Assembly (NCBI RefSeq): GCF_031191545.1
Contig: NZ_CP133472.1
Location: 1,612,001 to 1,676,000 of the forward strand
Source: Schaalia odontolytica
Lineage (GTDB): Bacteria > Actinomycetota > Actinomycetes > Actinomycetales > Actinomycetaceae
DNA: 64,000 bases
Reading direction: 5' to 3'
A program made the position numbers and the translations under genes. Every line of letters starts with the position of its first letter. The stretch's first letter is position 1. This document shows, in pieces, positions 30,600 to 38,894 of this stretch. The notes below the pieces were generated by a model that saw only the letters and a list, made by a program, of their open reading frames with translations, made no database searches and was not told where the DNA came from.

Positions 30600-30620
30600 G
30601 CAAGTTGTCTGACAACTTGC
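30600..30620. promoter_or_regulatory. Perfect palindromic GntR-type operator at the nanT promoter
   Basis: Half-site CAAGTTGTC at 30601-30609 is mirrored by GACAACTTG at 30611-30619 around a central T, with G/C extending to 21 bases. The core TTGTC-N-GACAA resembles operators of FCD-type GntR repressors. Its place at +1 suggests repression. No gntR gene is in the window. Confidence 0.75.
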
Positions 30621-30685
30621 TAGTTAGACATCTGGACTCACAGCCCCTCGTTATTCGACGATGAAACTTCAGGAAGGCCCTCATC

Positions 30686-32161
30686 ATGAGTACGACCCCC
30701 GCACAGGTGCTTCCGAAAAAGCCCTGGTATCAATACCTGACCAAAGAAGATCGCAAGGCCTTCTTCGCCGCATGGATCGGCGTCCTGCTGGACGGCTACG
30801 ACTTCGTTCTCATCTCCTTCGCGCTCCCCGCGATCAAGGAGGCATTCAACCTGACGCTCGTCGAGAGTGCATCCCTGATATCGGCCGCCTTTATTAGCCG
30901 GTGGATCGGTGGCCTCGTGCTCGGAGCTATTGGCGATCGCTACGGACGTAAGCCCGCGATGATCCTGTCGATCTTCATGTTCGCCTTCGGCTCTATCGCC
31001 TGCGCTCTCGCTCCTAACTTCTGGATTCTCTTCATCCTGCGCCTCGTCATCGGCTTTGCAATGGCCGGCGAATACTCGGCGTCCGCAGCGTACGTGATCG
31101 AGTCGTGGCCCAAGCACATGCGCAACAAGGCCTCGGGTTTCCTTCTCTCCGGCTACGCCTTCGGTGTTATCGCCGCCGCGCAGGTCGACAAGTACTTCGT
31201 GACCTGGGTTGACTCGGTGCACCCCGGTTGGGGCTGGCGCGCCCTGTTCCTGACGGGCATCGTCCCGATCCTCGTCGCGATCTACATGCGACGCACTCTG
31301 CCTGAAGCAGCGGACTGGAGTGAAGCCAAGGAGAAGGGGCACGTCGAAAAGAACGACATGCTCGCCGTGCTCTTCGGTGGGGAACGCAAGATCCTTAACT
31401 ACATCGTCGTTGTGGTCGCCTTCGTTGGCCTGCTGCTGATCTTCACCCAGCAGGTGGGGGGCATCATTGCGGTCAGCCTGGTCGGAGTCGTGTGCGCGAT
31501 CGTCTTCATCTACCTGATCATTCAGTTCGATTCGAATCGCTGGATCATCGGCATCGCGATCATGCTGACAATCTTCGCGTCCTTCATGTACACCTGGCCG
31601 ATCCAGGGCCTCCTGCCGACGTACCTGCACGGTGTTGGCATGGACCAGAAGGTCGTTGCCAACGTTGTGTCCTTCGCTGGCCTTGGCAACGCTGTGGGCT
31701 ACGTCATCGCGGGTTTCGCCGGTGACCGCTTCGGTATGCGTCGCTGGTACGCCATCTCCCTGCTGCTCTCGCAGGTCATCGTCTTCCCACTGTTCATGCA
31801 GGACGGTCAGTACGTTGCTCTCGTGGCGGGTCTCCTCTTCTTCCAGCAGATGTTCGGCCAGGGTGTCTCCGGACTGCTGCCCAAGTGGGTATCCTCCTAC
31901 TTCCCGGTCGACAAACGTGCCGCCGGCCTCGGCTTCTGCTACAACGTCGGCGCCCTCGGTGGTGCGGTCGGCCCCGTCCTGGGTGCGGCGATTGCCGACC
32001 AGCTCGGCTTGGGTATGGCCCTTGCGATTCTGTCCTTCGGCTTCGCGGCGATCGTCATGGTCTCCATCGGCGCGAACATTCCGCGTCTGCTGCAGAAGAT
32101 GGTGGGACCGGAGTATGTTCGTCCTGAAGATGGAAACGACGAAATCATCGCAGAAGGATGA
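30686..32161 (+). CDS. nanT: NanT-like MFS transporter (sialic acid or sialoside uptake)
   Basis: Major facilitator protein of 491 residues with 12 or more predicted membrane helices. Resembles Escherichia coli NanT in length and in the start of helix one (AAWIGVLLDGYDFVLISFALPAI), with the MFS loop GAIGDRYGRKP and a second AGFAGDRFGMRR. The middle has an extra hydrophobic pair (NYIVVVVAFVGLLLIF, AVSLVGVVCAIVFIYLII), as in the 14-helix NanT. ATG at 30686 with AGGAAGG ten bases upstream. Divergent from the sialidase and followed by an overlapping gene; promoter carries a perfect operator. Sialic acid as substrate is inferred from family and neighbour. Confidence 0.85.
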   Translation: MSTTPAQVLPKKPWYQYLTKEDRKAFFAAWIGVLLDGYDFVLISFALPAIKEAFNLTLVESASLISAAFISRWIGGLVLGAIGDRYGRKPAMILSIFMFAFGSIACALAPNFWILFILRLVIGFAMAGEYSASAAYVIESWPKHMRNKASGFLLSGYAFGVIAAAQVDKYFVTWVDSVHPGWGWRALFLTGIVPILVAIYMRRTLPEAADWSEAKEKGHVEKNDMLAVLFGGERKILNYIVVVVAFVGLLLIFTQQVGGIIAVSLVGVVCAIVFIYLIIQFDSNRWIIGIAIMLTIFASFMYTWPIQGLLPTYLHGVGMDQKVVANVVSFAGLGNAVGYVIAGFAGDRFGMRRWYAISLLLSQVIVFPLFMQDGQYVALVAGLLFFQQMFGQGVSGLLPKWVSSYFPVDKRAAGLGFCYNVGALGGAVGPVLGAAIADQLGLGMALAILSFGFAAIVMVSIGANIPRLLQKMVGPEYVRPEDGNDEIIAEG

Positions 32162-32166
32162 CCACC

Positions 32167-33069
32167 ATGACACTTCCGTTCGTTATCGGCGCGTACGCGT
32201 CGCATCCGGCACCGGAGCTGGAGGCAGACTACTACCGACTCCTCGCGGATCAGCCGTGGGTGAGCGGCGTTGAGATCCCCTACCCGGGGCAGCTCGCCTC
32301 CCAGGGCGACGTGCTGGCCGGCCACCTGGCCGCCCACTGGGCCTTCAACACGATCACCGCGATCCCCGGCACCATGCAGAATGTGTGGAAGAACGAGAAC
32401 TTCGGCCTTGCCTCGCCCGATGAGGCTGGACGCGCCGCTGCTCTCGACTTCACCCGCGCGCTGCGCGACGACCTCGCCGCCCTGTGTGAGCGAGCGGGCC
32501 GCGCGCTGGTCGCCCGCGTGCAGCTGCACTCGGCACCCACGCGCCTGGCGCAGGTGGACGCCTTCAAGCGTTCGCTCGCCGAGGTGGACGCCTGGGACTG
32601 GTGCGGGGCCACGCTCGTGATTGAGCACTGCGACAAGTACATCCCCGAGCAGAACCCCGAAAAGGGCTTCCTCTCCCTCGAATCCGAGATCGACATCGTC
32701 TCCGAGGCGGGCATCGGCATCCACCTCAACTGGGGCCGCTCCGCCGTGGAGGGCCGCAGTGCGGACACCGCCTACGAGCACGTGCTCGAGGCTGGCAAGC
32801 GCGGCGTCCTGGACGGCATTATCTTCTCGGGCGCAGGCCCGGAGGAAACCCAGTATGGCTACTCCTGGATCGACGGTCACCTGCCCGCGCAGGCCGACGA
32901 GCCGACCTCGCTCATGGACGAGGCCGAGATCGCCCGTTGCGCCCAGGCGAGCGTCGACGGCGGAGCCAACTACCTCGGCGCGAAGGTCTGCGTCCCCAAG
33001 GATGCGTCCCTCGAGCAGCGTCTGGCCATGCTGACCAACATCTACCTGGCCTGCGGCGTCGGCGAGTAA
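32167..33069 (+). CDS. Conserved TIM-barrel-like protein of unknown function, linked to sialidase and NanT
   Basis: About 300 residues. The ATG at 32167 is preferred because GAAGG then sits nine bases upstream; an ATG at 32158 overlapping the nanT stop (ATGA) is the alternative. No signal peptide or membrane helix. The alternating pattern and segments VSGVEIPYPGQL, LVARVQLHSAPT, ATLVIEHCDKY, GIGIHLNWGRSAVEG and LDGIIFSGAGPEETQYGY look like a xylose-isomerase-like (sugar isomerase/epimerase) barrel with Glu, His and Asn residues at strand ends. It may belong to the uncharacterised DUF4862 group (from memory). A role in processing the imported sialic acid or sialoside is suggested by the operon; no reaction can be assigned. 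Confidence 0.75.
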   Translation: MTLPFVIGAYASHPAPELEADYYRLLADQPWVSGVEIPYPGQLASQGDVLAGHLAAHWAFNTITAIPGTMQNVWKNENFGLASPDEAGRAAALDFTRALRDDLAALCERAGRALVARVQLHSAPTRLAQVDAFKRSLAEVDAWDWCGATLVIEHCDKYIPEQNPEKGFLSLESEIDIVSEAGIGIHLNWGRSAVEGRSADTAYEHVLEAGKRGVLDGIIFSGAGPEETQYGYSWIDGHLPAQADEPTSLMDEAEIARCAQASVDGGANYLGAKVCVPKDASLEQRLAMLTNIYLACGVGE

Positions 33070-33142
33070 CGGCATCGTCGCGGGGCGCGGCACTCGCATC
33101 GCGCGAGGGTGCGGGAGGCGTTCGGCGCGAAGCAACAATAGA

Positions 33143-33180
33143 CGGGAGGGGTGGATGCCTTGAGGCATCCACCCCTCCCG
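33143..33180. terminator. Bidirectional terminator between the nan module and lacI
   Basis: CGGGAGGGGTGGATGCC and its exact complement GGCATCCACCCCTCCCG form a 17-bp stem with a TTGA loop between two convergent genes. Confidence 0.93.
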
Positions 33181-33188
33181 CTACGCTG

Positions 33189-34274
33189 TCACGGCCTGCG
33201 CCTGGCCACCGAGGACCGCCACACGGGGCGCGTCGGTATCGTTGCTATCGGGGTCCAGCCCGACGCCTCGTCGTCGATGGAGGCCTGCGGGTGAATATCG
33301 GCCATGGGGGAGCGGCCCTCGATCACGTTGACGATTGATGCGACGGCGGCCTCGGTCATGTCCTTCAACGGCCACTCGACCGTCGTCAGGCCGAGCGTAG
33401 AGGCGCTGCGGTGGTCCTGGTTGCCAAAGCCGAGGATCGACAGTTCGTGGGGCACCGACAGGTCCAGGTCTGCGGCCGCCTGGAAGACGCCGGGCGCCTG
33501 CGAGTCGTCGGCCAGGGCGATCAATGAAATCGACGGGTCCTCGTCGAGCAGACGCAACGCCGCCTGGTAGGCCGTCGTTGGCTCCCAGTCGGGCAGCGAG
33601 TACATCGTGAATCTCGTGCCAAACATCCGCGCGATCGGGTTCTGACGCGCGTGGTTCGTGTTTGGGCCCGCCAGGAACACAGCGCGCCCGTTGCCCGCGC
33701 CGGTCGATGGGTCCACGAGCGCGCAGTCTGCGAGGACATCGTGAACGCCGGCACCCTCGTCGATGCGAATGAGGGAAGACTCCGATCCGGTCGGCTCGGC
33801 CTCAATCATCGACATGGCGACGACGGGGATTCCGAGGTTTGCCAGCAGGCGCGAGGTGAATGCCTCGGCCGACGTGGTCTCGCGGATAATGCCGGCCAGC
33901 TGGGTGTCGCCCAGGACCCCACGGATCACCTCCGCGTCGGAGGCGCCGTCGCCGGACTGGAAGAGGGGGAGGAGGAGGTAGCCTCGTCGCTGGATATCGA
34001 TCATCGCGGTTGTGAGGACCGTGTGGACGACGGGTACGAAGGGGTCGTCCGGAAGCTCGGCCATCAGAAGGGCGATGAGGTGGGACTTGCCGCGTCGCAG
34101 TGAGCGGGCGGCCGCGTTGGGGATGTAGTTGAGTTCGCGTGCAGCCGCCTTGACGCGATCGATGGTGGCGGGCGCGATCTTGACGTCTCGGCCTCGTCCG
34201 TTGAGGACGAGCGACACGGTCGACGGTGCGACGCCCGCCGCGCGGGCAACGTCGGCCCGGGTTGCGCGCTCCAT
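33189..34274 (-). CDS. LacI-family transcriptional repressor
   Basis: Sugar-responsive DNA-binding regulator. 361 residues from the ATG at 34274 (MERATRADVARAAGVAPSTVS), which has GGGAG seven bases upstream; the open frame to 34313 would add 13 unrelated residues. Helix-turn-helix and hinge helix (NAAARSLRRGKSHLIALL) occupy residues 3-65, then a periplasmic-binding-protein-like sensor domain (FLAGPNTN, ALADDSQAPGVFQAA, LSILGFGNQD). Divergent from a beta-galactosidase gene. A TATAGT box on its own strand overlaps the operator at 34319-34332, so it probably represses itself as well as lacZ, the ABC transporter and the secreted protein. Confidence 0.92.
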   Translation of the reverse strand: MERATRADVARAAGVAPSTVSLVLNGRGRDVKIAPATIDRVKAAARELNYIPNAAARSLRRGKSHLIALLMAELPDDPFVPVVHTVLTTAMIDIQRRGYLLLPLFQSGDGASDAEVIRGVLGDTQLAGIIRETTSAEAFTSRLLANLGIPVVAMSMIEAEPTGSESSLIRIDEGAGVHDVLADCALVDPSTGAGNGRAVFLAGPNTNHARQNPIARMFGTRFTMYSLPDWEPTTAYQAALRLLDEDPSISLIALADDSQAPGVFQAAADLDLSVPHELSILGFGNQDHRSASTLGLTTVEWPLKDMTEAAVASIVNVIEGRSPMADIHPQASIDDEASGWTPIATIPTRPVWRSSVARRRP

Positions 34275-34318
34275 GCATAAGCTCCCAACGCTCGGTGCGT
34301 TCTGTTGAAACACAACAA

Positions 34319-34332
34319 CTATAACGTGTTAG
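34319..34332. promoter_or_regulatory. LacI operator 1 (lacI/lacZ)
   Basis: CTATAACGTGTTAG, 12 of 14 bases identical to the perfect palindrome at 40808-40821. Lies between divergent lacI and lacZ. A second inverted repeat, TGTTG-AAACA-CAACA, lies at 34303-34317. Confidence 0.65.
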
Positions 34333-34385
34333 TCTTGAGTCTGACGATCGGAGTTTCGACGACGACATCCGAAAGGCACACAGAC

Positions 34386-37208
34386 GTGATATCGATACTA
34401 CCTTCCTACGCTCCCGGTGCGGGAGCTCTTCTCCCGCCGAGGTCTCATCTGGCCGATGATCACGGCTTTTTGAGCCTCGACGGCACCTGGTCCTTCGTCT
34501 ACCATCGCACTGATCCGACCCCCTTTGCGAACGTTGAGCAGCCGTGGGCTGAACCCTTAGTCGGTGACGACGCGGACACTATCGCTGTGCCCAGCCACTG
34601 GGTTCTGCAAGGCGAGGGCGCCTACGGGCTTCCCGCCTATACGAACGTCGACTTCCCGTTCCCGGTTGATCCGCCCTTCCCTCCTGACGATAACCCGGTC
34701 GGCGACTACCGGCGCACCTTCGAACTTCCGGGCGAATGGCAGGGCGGCATTGTTGCGCTGCGCTTCGATGGCGTCGAAAGTCAGGCCAGCGTGTGGGTCA
34801 ACGGCGAGTGGGTGGGTATGGCTCGTGGTTCCCGCCTTGCCCACGAGTTCGACGTGACCGGGCTCGTGCGCCCCGGCGTCAACACGATCACCGTGCGCGT
34901 CCATCAGTTCAGCCCCGGCTCCTATCTGGAGGATCAGGATCAGTGGTGGCTTCCGGGTATCTTCCGCTCGGTGAGCGTGCGCCACCTTGCCGCAGGTGGA
35001 ATCGATGACCTGTGGATCGATACTGACTACGAGGCCGGGGTTGGCTACGCGACCGTCGAGGCCCGGGTGCGTGGGAGCGCCAGTGCCTCCCTCTCCGGTC
35101 ACCTGGAGATCGATGGCCTGTGGTCCTTCGCCTACTCCCTCGAGCGAGTGGATGAGGGCGTCTATCGCAGCGCCCCTATCGAGGTCGGCAACGTCCACCC
35201 GTGGAGCGCTACCGATCCCGCGCTCTACGACGCGCGCGTCAGCGTTGAGGGGGATGAGGGGAGTACTGGTGGTGCTCGCTCCCTGCGCATCGGCTTCCGT
35301 CGCGTGTCTATCGAGGACGGAGTGCTGACGGCGAACGGCGAACCCCTGACTATCAACGGGGTCAACCGCCACGAGGTGCGTGCCGACGAGGGGCGCGTTT
35401 TTGACGAGCAGTGGGTGCACGACGACCTATCTCTTATGAAATCCATGGGGGTCAACGCGATTCGCACCTCCCACTATCCGCCGCACCCCGGTGTGCTCGC
35501 CCTGGCCGACGAGATCGGCCTGTGGGTTATGCTCGAAGGAGACATCGAGACCCACGGATTCGAGGGAACGGGGGAGTGGATCGACAACCCCTCCGACGAT
35601 CCTCGCTGGGCCGACGCATACCTGGATCGCACGGTCCGTGCCTTCGAACGCGACAAGAATCATCCTTCGATCATGAGCTGGAGCCTGGGCAACGAGTCGG
35701 GAAACGGCGCGAACCTGGTCGCCTGTGCGCGTTGGATCCACGAGCGTACTGATCACCGTGCGATCGTCCACTACGAAGGTGACCACGCCCTGGAGTACAC
35801 GGACATCTACTCTCGCATGTACCCCACCCTCGAGGAAGTCGCGTCCGTCCTTGACGACAGCGATCCCCGCGCCGAGGTGGCCGTGCCTACCCACGTCGCA
35901 GCGCGGGTTGACGATGCGGCACGCGAGCGCATCCGCCAGGCCCCCTATCTCATGTGCGAATACCTGCACGCGATGGGAACCGGCCCCGGAAACGCAGCCG
36001 GCTACGCTGCGCAGATGAGCCACCCCCGCCACGCGGGAGGTTTTGTGTGGGAGTGGCGTGACCACGCGCTGTGGCGCACCCTCCCAGATGGGCGTCGCGC
36101 CCTGTCCTACGGCGGCGACTTCGGCGAGGAAGTGCATGACGGTAGCTTCGTGTGCGATGGCCTCGTCGACGCGCTGTCGCGGCCCTACGCGGGTACTTGG
36201 GCGTGGGTCGCCGCCATGGCCCCCGACGCCCCGGCCCTTGCACGTGTCCTCGACAGTGCGGGCAGCGGACGCGACGATGTTCGCCTGCGCTCCCTCGTCT
36301 CGTCTCCCGTCGTGCCCGTGCGCCCCATCGACGAGGCCGACCGTGCCTACGCGCTCGACTCGCGTGGTCGACTGGTGCGGGTTGGGGATCTGCCCGTGTC
36401 CGTCGAACTGAGCGTCTTCCGCGCGCCCACCGACAATGACCGCGGCCGTGGACCTGTCGACTACTGGGGTGTTGACGAGGAGAATCTGGGGTCCCTGGGC
36501 GTTGGACGGGGTGAGCATGGAACATCTCACGCGATGCGCTGGGAGCTCTCGCGCCTGCACTTGCTGCGTCGGCGCCTCGTGTCTATCGAGGGGGATGAAC
36601 AGTGTCAGCGCGTCGTTGAGCGTTGGTCGCCACCGGCTGCGCAGTTCGGTGCGACCCTCGAGTGGGAGTTCCGACCGGTTCGTGTGGGCGACATCTCTGC
36701 GCTCTCGGTCTCGGCGAGCGTTGTGCCCTACGGGGCCTGGCCCGAGCGGGTGCCGCGCCTGGGTGTGCGCATCGAGCTGGGCGGCTCCTCCTGGGAGGCC
36801 TCCTGGCTGGGCGACACGCTCATTGGCTACTCCGACATGCGCGTGCCTGGCACCCGTGGGTGTGGGCGCGCCGAGGCCTCGAAGCTGTGGGACGTGTGCG
36901 TGCGCCCCCAGGAGGGCGGCCAGCGACTCGATCTTGAAGTGCTGTCCCTGCGAGGCGAGGCTGGGGAGTTCCTCATTCTCCCTGCCTCGCCCCTGGGGTG
37001 GAGCGTGTCGCCGTGGAGCGAGCGTGAGCTGGCTCAGGCCGCGCACTGGGAGGATCTTCCTGATAGCGAGCGCCTGTTCCTGTGGCTTGACGCCTTCCAG
37101 GACGGCATCGGCACTCGTTCGTGCGGGCCTGACTCTCGTCCCGAGTTCGCCGGAAGAATGCGCGATACGACCATGGCATTCGTGATTACCCAGGTTGGGG
37201 GCGATTAG
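34386..37208 (+). CDS. lacZ: GH2 beta-galactosidase (LacZ type)
   Basis: Cleaves terminal beta-galactosides. 940 residues from the GTG at 34386, placed downstream of the operator with GAAAGG upstream; the frame is open to 34305 but that covers the promoter/operator. Domain order is the GH2 sugar-binding jelly roll (WVNGEWVGMARGSRLAHEFDVT), Ig-like domain, TIM barrel (NGVNRHE), and the C-terminal LacZ small-chain domain. Acid/base Glu is about 437 in SLGNESGNG, nucleophile Glu about 525 in MCEYLHAMG. No signal peptide, so the substrate is imported, probably by the ABC transporter that follows. The 164-base gap after it carries another operator. Confidence 0.95.
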   Translation: MISILPSYAPGAGALLPPRSHLADDHGFLSLDGTWSFVYHRTDPTPFANVEQPWAEPLVGDDADTIAVPSHWVLQGEGAYGLPAYTNVDFPFPVDPPFPPDDNPVGDYRRTFELPGEWQGGIVALRFDGVESQASVWVNGEWVGMARGSRLAHEFDVTGLVRPGVNTITVRVHQFSPGSYLEDQDQWWLPGIFRSVSVRHLAAGGIDDLWIDTDYEAGVGYATVEARVRGSASASLSGHLEIDGLWSFAYSLERVDEGVYRSAPIEVGNVHPWSATDPALYDARVSVEGDEGSTGGARSLRIGFRRVSIEDGVLTANGEPLTINGVNRHEVRADEGRVFDEQWVHDDLSLMKSMGVNAIRTSHYPPHPGVLALADEIGLWVMLEGDIETHGFEGTGEWIDNPSDDPRWADAYLDRTVRAFERDKNHPSIMSWSLGNESGNGANLVACARWIHERTDHRAIVHYEGDHALEYTDIYSRMYPTLEEVASVLDDSDPRAEVAVPTHVAARVDDAARERIRQAPYLMCEYLHAMGTGPGNAAGYAAQMSHPRHAGGFVWEWRDHALWRTLPDGRRALSYGGDFGEEVHDGSFVCDGLVDALSRPYAGTWAWVAAMAPDAPALARVLDSAGSGRDDVRLRSLVSSPVVPVRPIDEADRAYALDSRGRLVRVGDLPVSVELSVFRAPTDNDRGRGPVDYWGVDEENLGSLGVGRGEHGTSHAMRWELSRLHLLRRRLVSIEGDEQCQRVVERWSPPAAQFGATLEWEFRPVRVGDISALSVSASVVPYGAWPERVPRLGVRIELGGSSWEASWLGDTLIGYSDMRVPGTRGCGRAEASKLWDVCVRPQEGGQRLDLEVLSLRGEAGEFLILPASPLGWSVSPWSERELAQAAHWEDLPDSERLFLWLDAFQDGIGTRSCGPDSRPEFAGRMRDTTMAFVITQVGGD

Positions 37209-37303
37209 GAGACGAACTGTTATGTTGCGGCTTGATAACGATGCGCAAAGTTGCTGGCAAATGATGCGAGCTTCGCAACAGGTCGCTATGATTCATGTAT
37301 CAA

Positions 37304-37317
37304 CTAACACGAGATAG
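37304..37317. promoter_or_regulatory. LacI operator 2 (ABC transporter)
   Basis: CTAACACGAGATAG, 12 of 14 bases identical to the palindrome at 40808-40821. It lies about 12 bases after a TATGAT -10 candidate (37287-37292), hence near the transcription start. Upstream, TGCGA-GCT-TCGCA (37265-37277) is another short palindrome of unknown role. Confidence 0.65.
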
Positions 37318-37372
37318 TTAGTGACTCGATCCCATCGATCGACCAGCAAAAACGGACCAATGGAGGTTTCGC

Positions 37373-38788
37373 ATGTTGAAGAAGAAGATGGCCGCAGGCG
37401 TTGTCGCCCTCGCCATGTTCAGCACCCTTGGCCTGGCTGCCTGCAACGATGGCGGCTCAGGCTCCACCACCAGCTCGGGTGGCGGTTCCGCCGCTACGGG
37501 TTCCATCCCCGAGCCCGATGTCGCCTGCGACATCCCTGCGGGCAACCTCGACGACTCGAAGATCGACACCTCGAAGGTCGAAGGCGAGATCACCTTCCAG
37601 ACCCAGGGTCTGCAGAACGACTTCGGTGACTTCTTCAAGGCCAAGATCAAGGAATTTGAGGACGCCAACCCCGGCGTCAAGATCAACTGGACCGACCAGG
37701 GTGGCGGTGCCGAGTTCGATCAGACCGTGACCGCGCAGGCCTCGAACTGCAAGATGGCCGACGTTGTCAACGTTCCCTCCTCGACCATCCTGGCGCTGTC
37801 CAAGTCCAACCTCCTCATGGACTACGACGTCAAGGCCCCCGGGATTGGCGATAAGTACGTGAAGTCAATTTGGGACTCCACCGCTCTGGGAGCCAACGGT
37901 CACCACACGGCTCTGCCCTGGTACTTCGGCCCCTACATCACCACCTACAACAAGGAGGTCTTCAAGCGCGCTGGTCTCGATGAGAACAAGCCGCCCAAGA
38001 CCATGGATGAGCTCTTCGACGCTGCCGCCAAGGTCGGAGCCGACGGGCAGGGTGATTACGGCATCTACGGCTCGCCCGAGTGGTACATGGTTGCCCAGCT
38101 GCACGGCATGGGCGTCAACCTGCTCAACGACGACAAGACGGCCTTCAACTTCGCCGACAACGAGGCCGCGATTCGCTACGTCACCAAGCTCTCCGAGCTC
38201 TACGCTTCCGGCGCTATCCCGAAGGATTCCCTGACCGGTGAGCCTGACCCCGGCAAGGCCTACACGGATGGCAACCTTGCCTTCGGTACCCCCAACGCCT
38301 CGTTCCTCAAGTCCGTGAAGAACAACAACGAAACGGTCTACCAGAACACCGGCGTCGGTGCCTTCCCGACCAACCCCGGCATCAAGCCGGTCTTCGAAGG
38401 TCAGTACATCGGCGTCTCCGTCACCACGCAGAACGCCCCCCTGGCTATGAAGTTCGCCGAGTGGATCACCAACGCTGAGAACGAGTACGCCTGGACGCAC
38501 GACGGCGGTGCCATCATCTTCCCGGCCGCCACCGAGGCCCTCGACAAGCTTGTTAACAACCCGCCGGAGATTGCCGACGATCCCGTCTTCAAGGCCGCCT
38601 ACGAGGAAGCCGCAAAGGCAGCTAAGGACGCCGAGGCCTACACCGATGTCTTCTACGCGACCGGTGCTGTGAAGGACGCCCTCATCGAAAACGTCAACAA
38701 GGCCATCCGCGGAGAGGTCGATCCCAAGACCGCCCTCAAGACCGCTCAGGATCAGATGAACGAGAAGCTTAAGGCTCTCGAAGACTGA
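37373..38788 (+). CDS. Sugar ABC transporter, substrate-binding lipoprotein
   Basis: Extracellular carbohydrate-binding protein of the MalE-like group. 471 residues with a lipoprotein signal: KKK, hydrophobic core AAGVVALAMFSTLGLAAC, lipobox LAAC (Cys23), then a Ser/Gly linker. Mature part shows EGEITFQTQG, ANPGVKINWTDQGGG and HTALPWYFGPYITTYNKEVFKRAG, typical of the family. Cotranscribed with two permeases; a strong hairpin directly follows, usual for keeping binding-protein mRNA abundant. Substrate is likely a beta-galactoside oligosaccharide because lacZ and lacI are adjacent; this is inference. Confidence 0.93.
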   Translation: MLKKKMAAGVVALAMFSTLGLAACNDGGSGSTTSSGGGSAATGSIPEPDVACDIPAGNLDDSKIDTSKVEGEITFQTQGLQNDFGDFFKAKIKEFEDANPGVKINWTDQGGGAEFDQTVTAQASNCKMADVVNVPSSTILALSKSNLLMDYDVKAPGIGDKYVKSIWDSTALGANGHHTALPWYFGPYITTYNKEVFKRAGLDENKPPKTMDELFDAAAKVGADGQGDYGIYGSPEWYMVAQLHGMGVNLLNDDKTAFNFADNEAAIRYVTKLSELYASGAIPKDSLTGEPDPGKAYTDGNLAFGTPNASFLKSVKNNNETVYQNTGVGAFPTNPGIKPVFEGQYIGVSVTTQNAPLAMKFAEWITNAENEYAWTHDGGAIIFPAATEALDKLVNNPPEIADDPVFKAAYEEAAKAAKDAEAYTDVFYATGAVKDALIENVNKAIRGEVDPKTALKTAQDQMNEKLKALED

Positions 38789-38796
38789 TTGACCGC

Positions 38797-38827
38797 TCGG
38801 GGGCCGAGGCTTGGCCTCGGCCCCCGA
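38797..38827 (+). terminator. Attenuator hairpin between binding-protein and permease genes
   Basis: TCGGGGGCCGAGGC and GCCTCGGCCCCCGA form a perfect 14-bp stem with a 3-base loop. No T-run follows. Probably partial termination and 3' protection of the binding-protein transcript. Confidence 0.75.
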
Positions 38828-38894
38828 CGCATTCCTCGCCCAGCGTCGGGCCGACGGCTCACGACCCAGCGCACCCCTGAAAAAGGACTTTGGT

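Noticed and set aside
30638-32173. 511-residue open frame antisense to nanT
   Set aside because: Extremely polar Asp/His/Gln-rich translation typical of the reverse of hydrophobic codons; no homology recognised.
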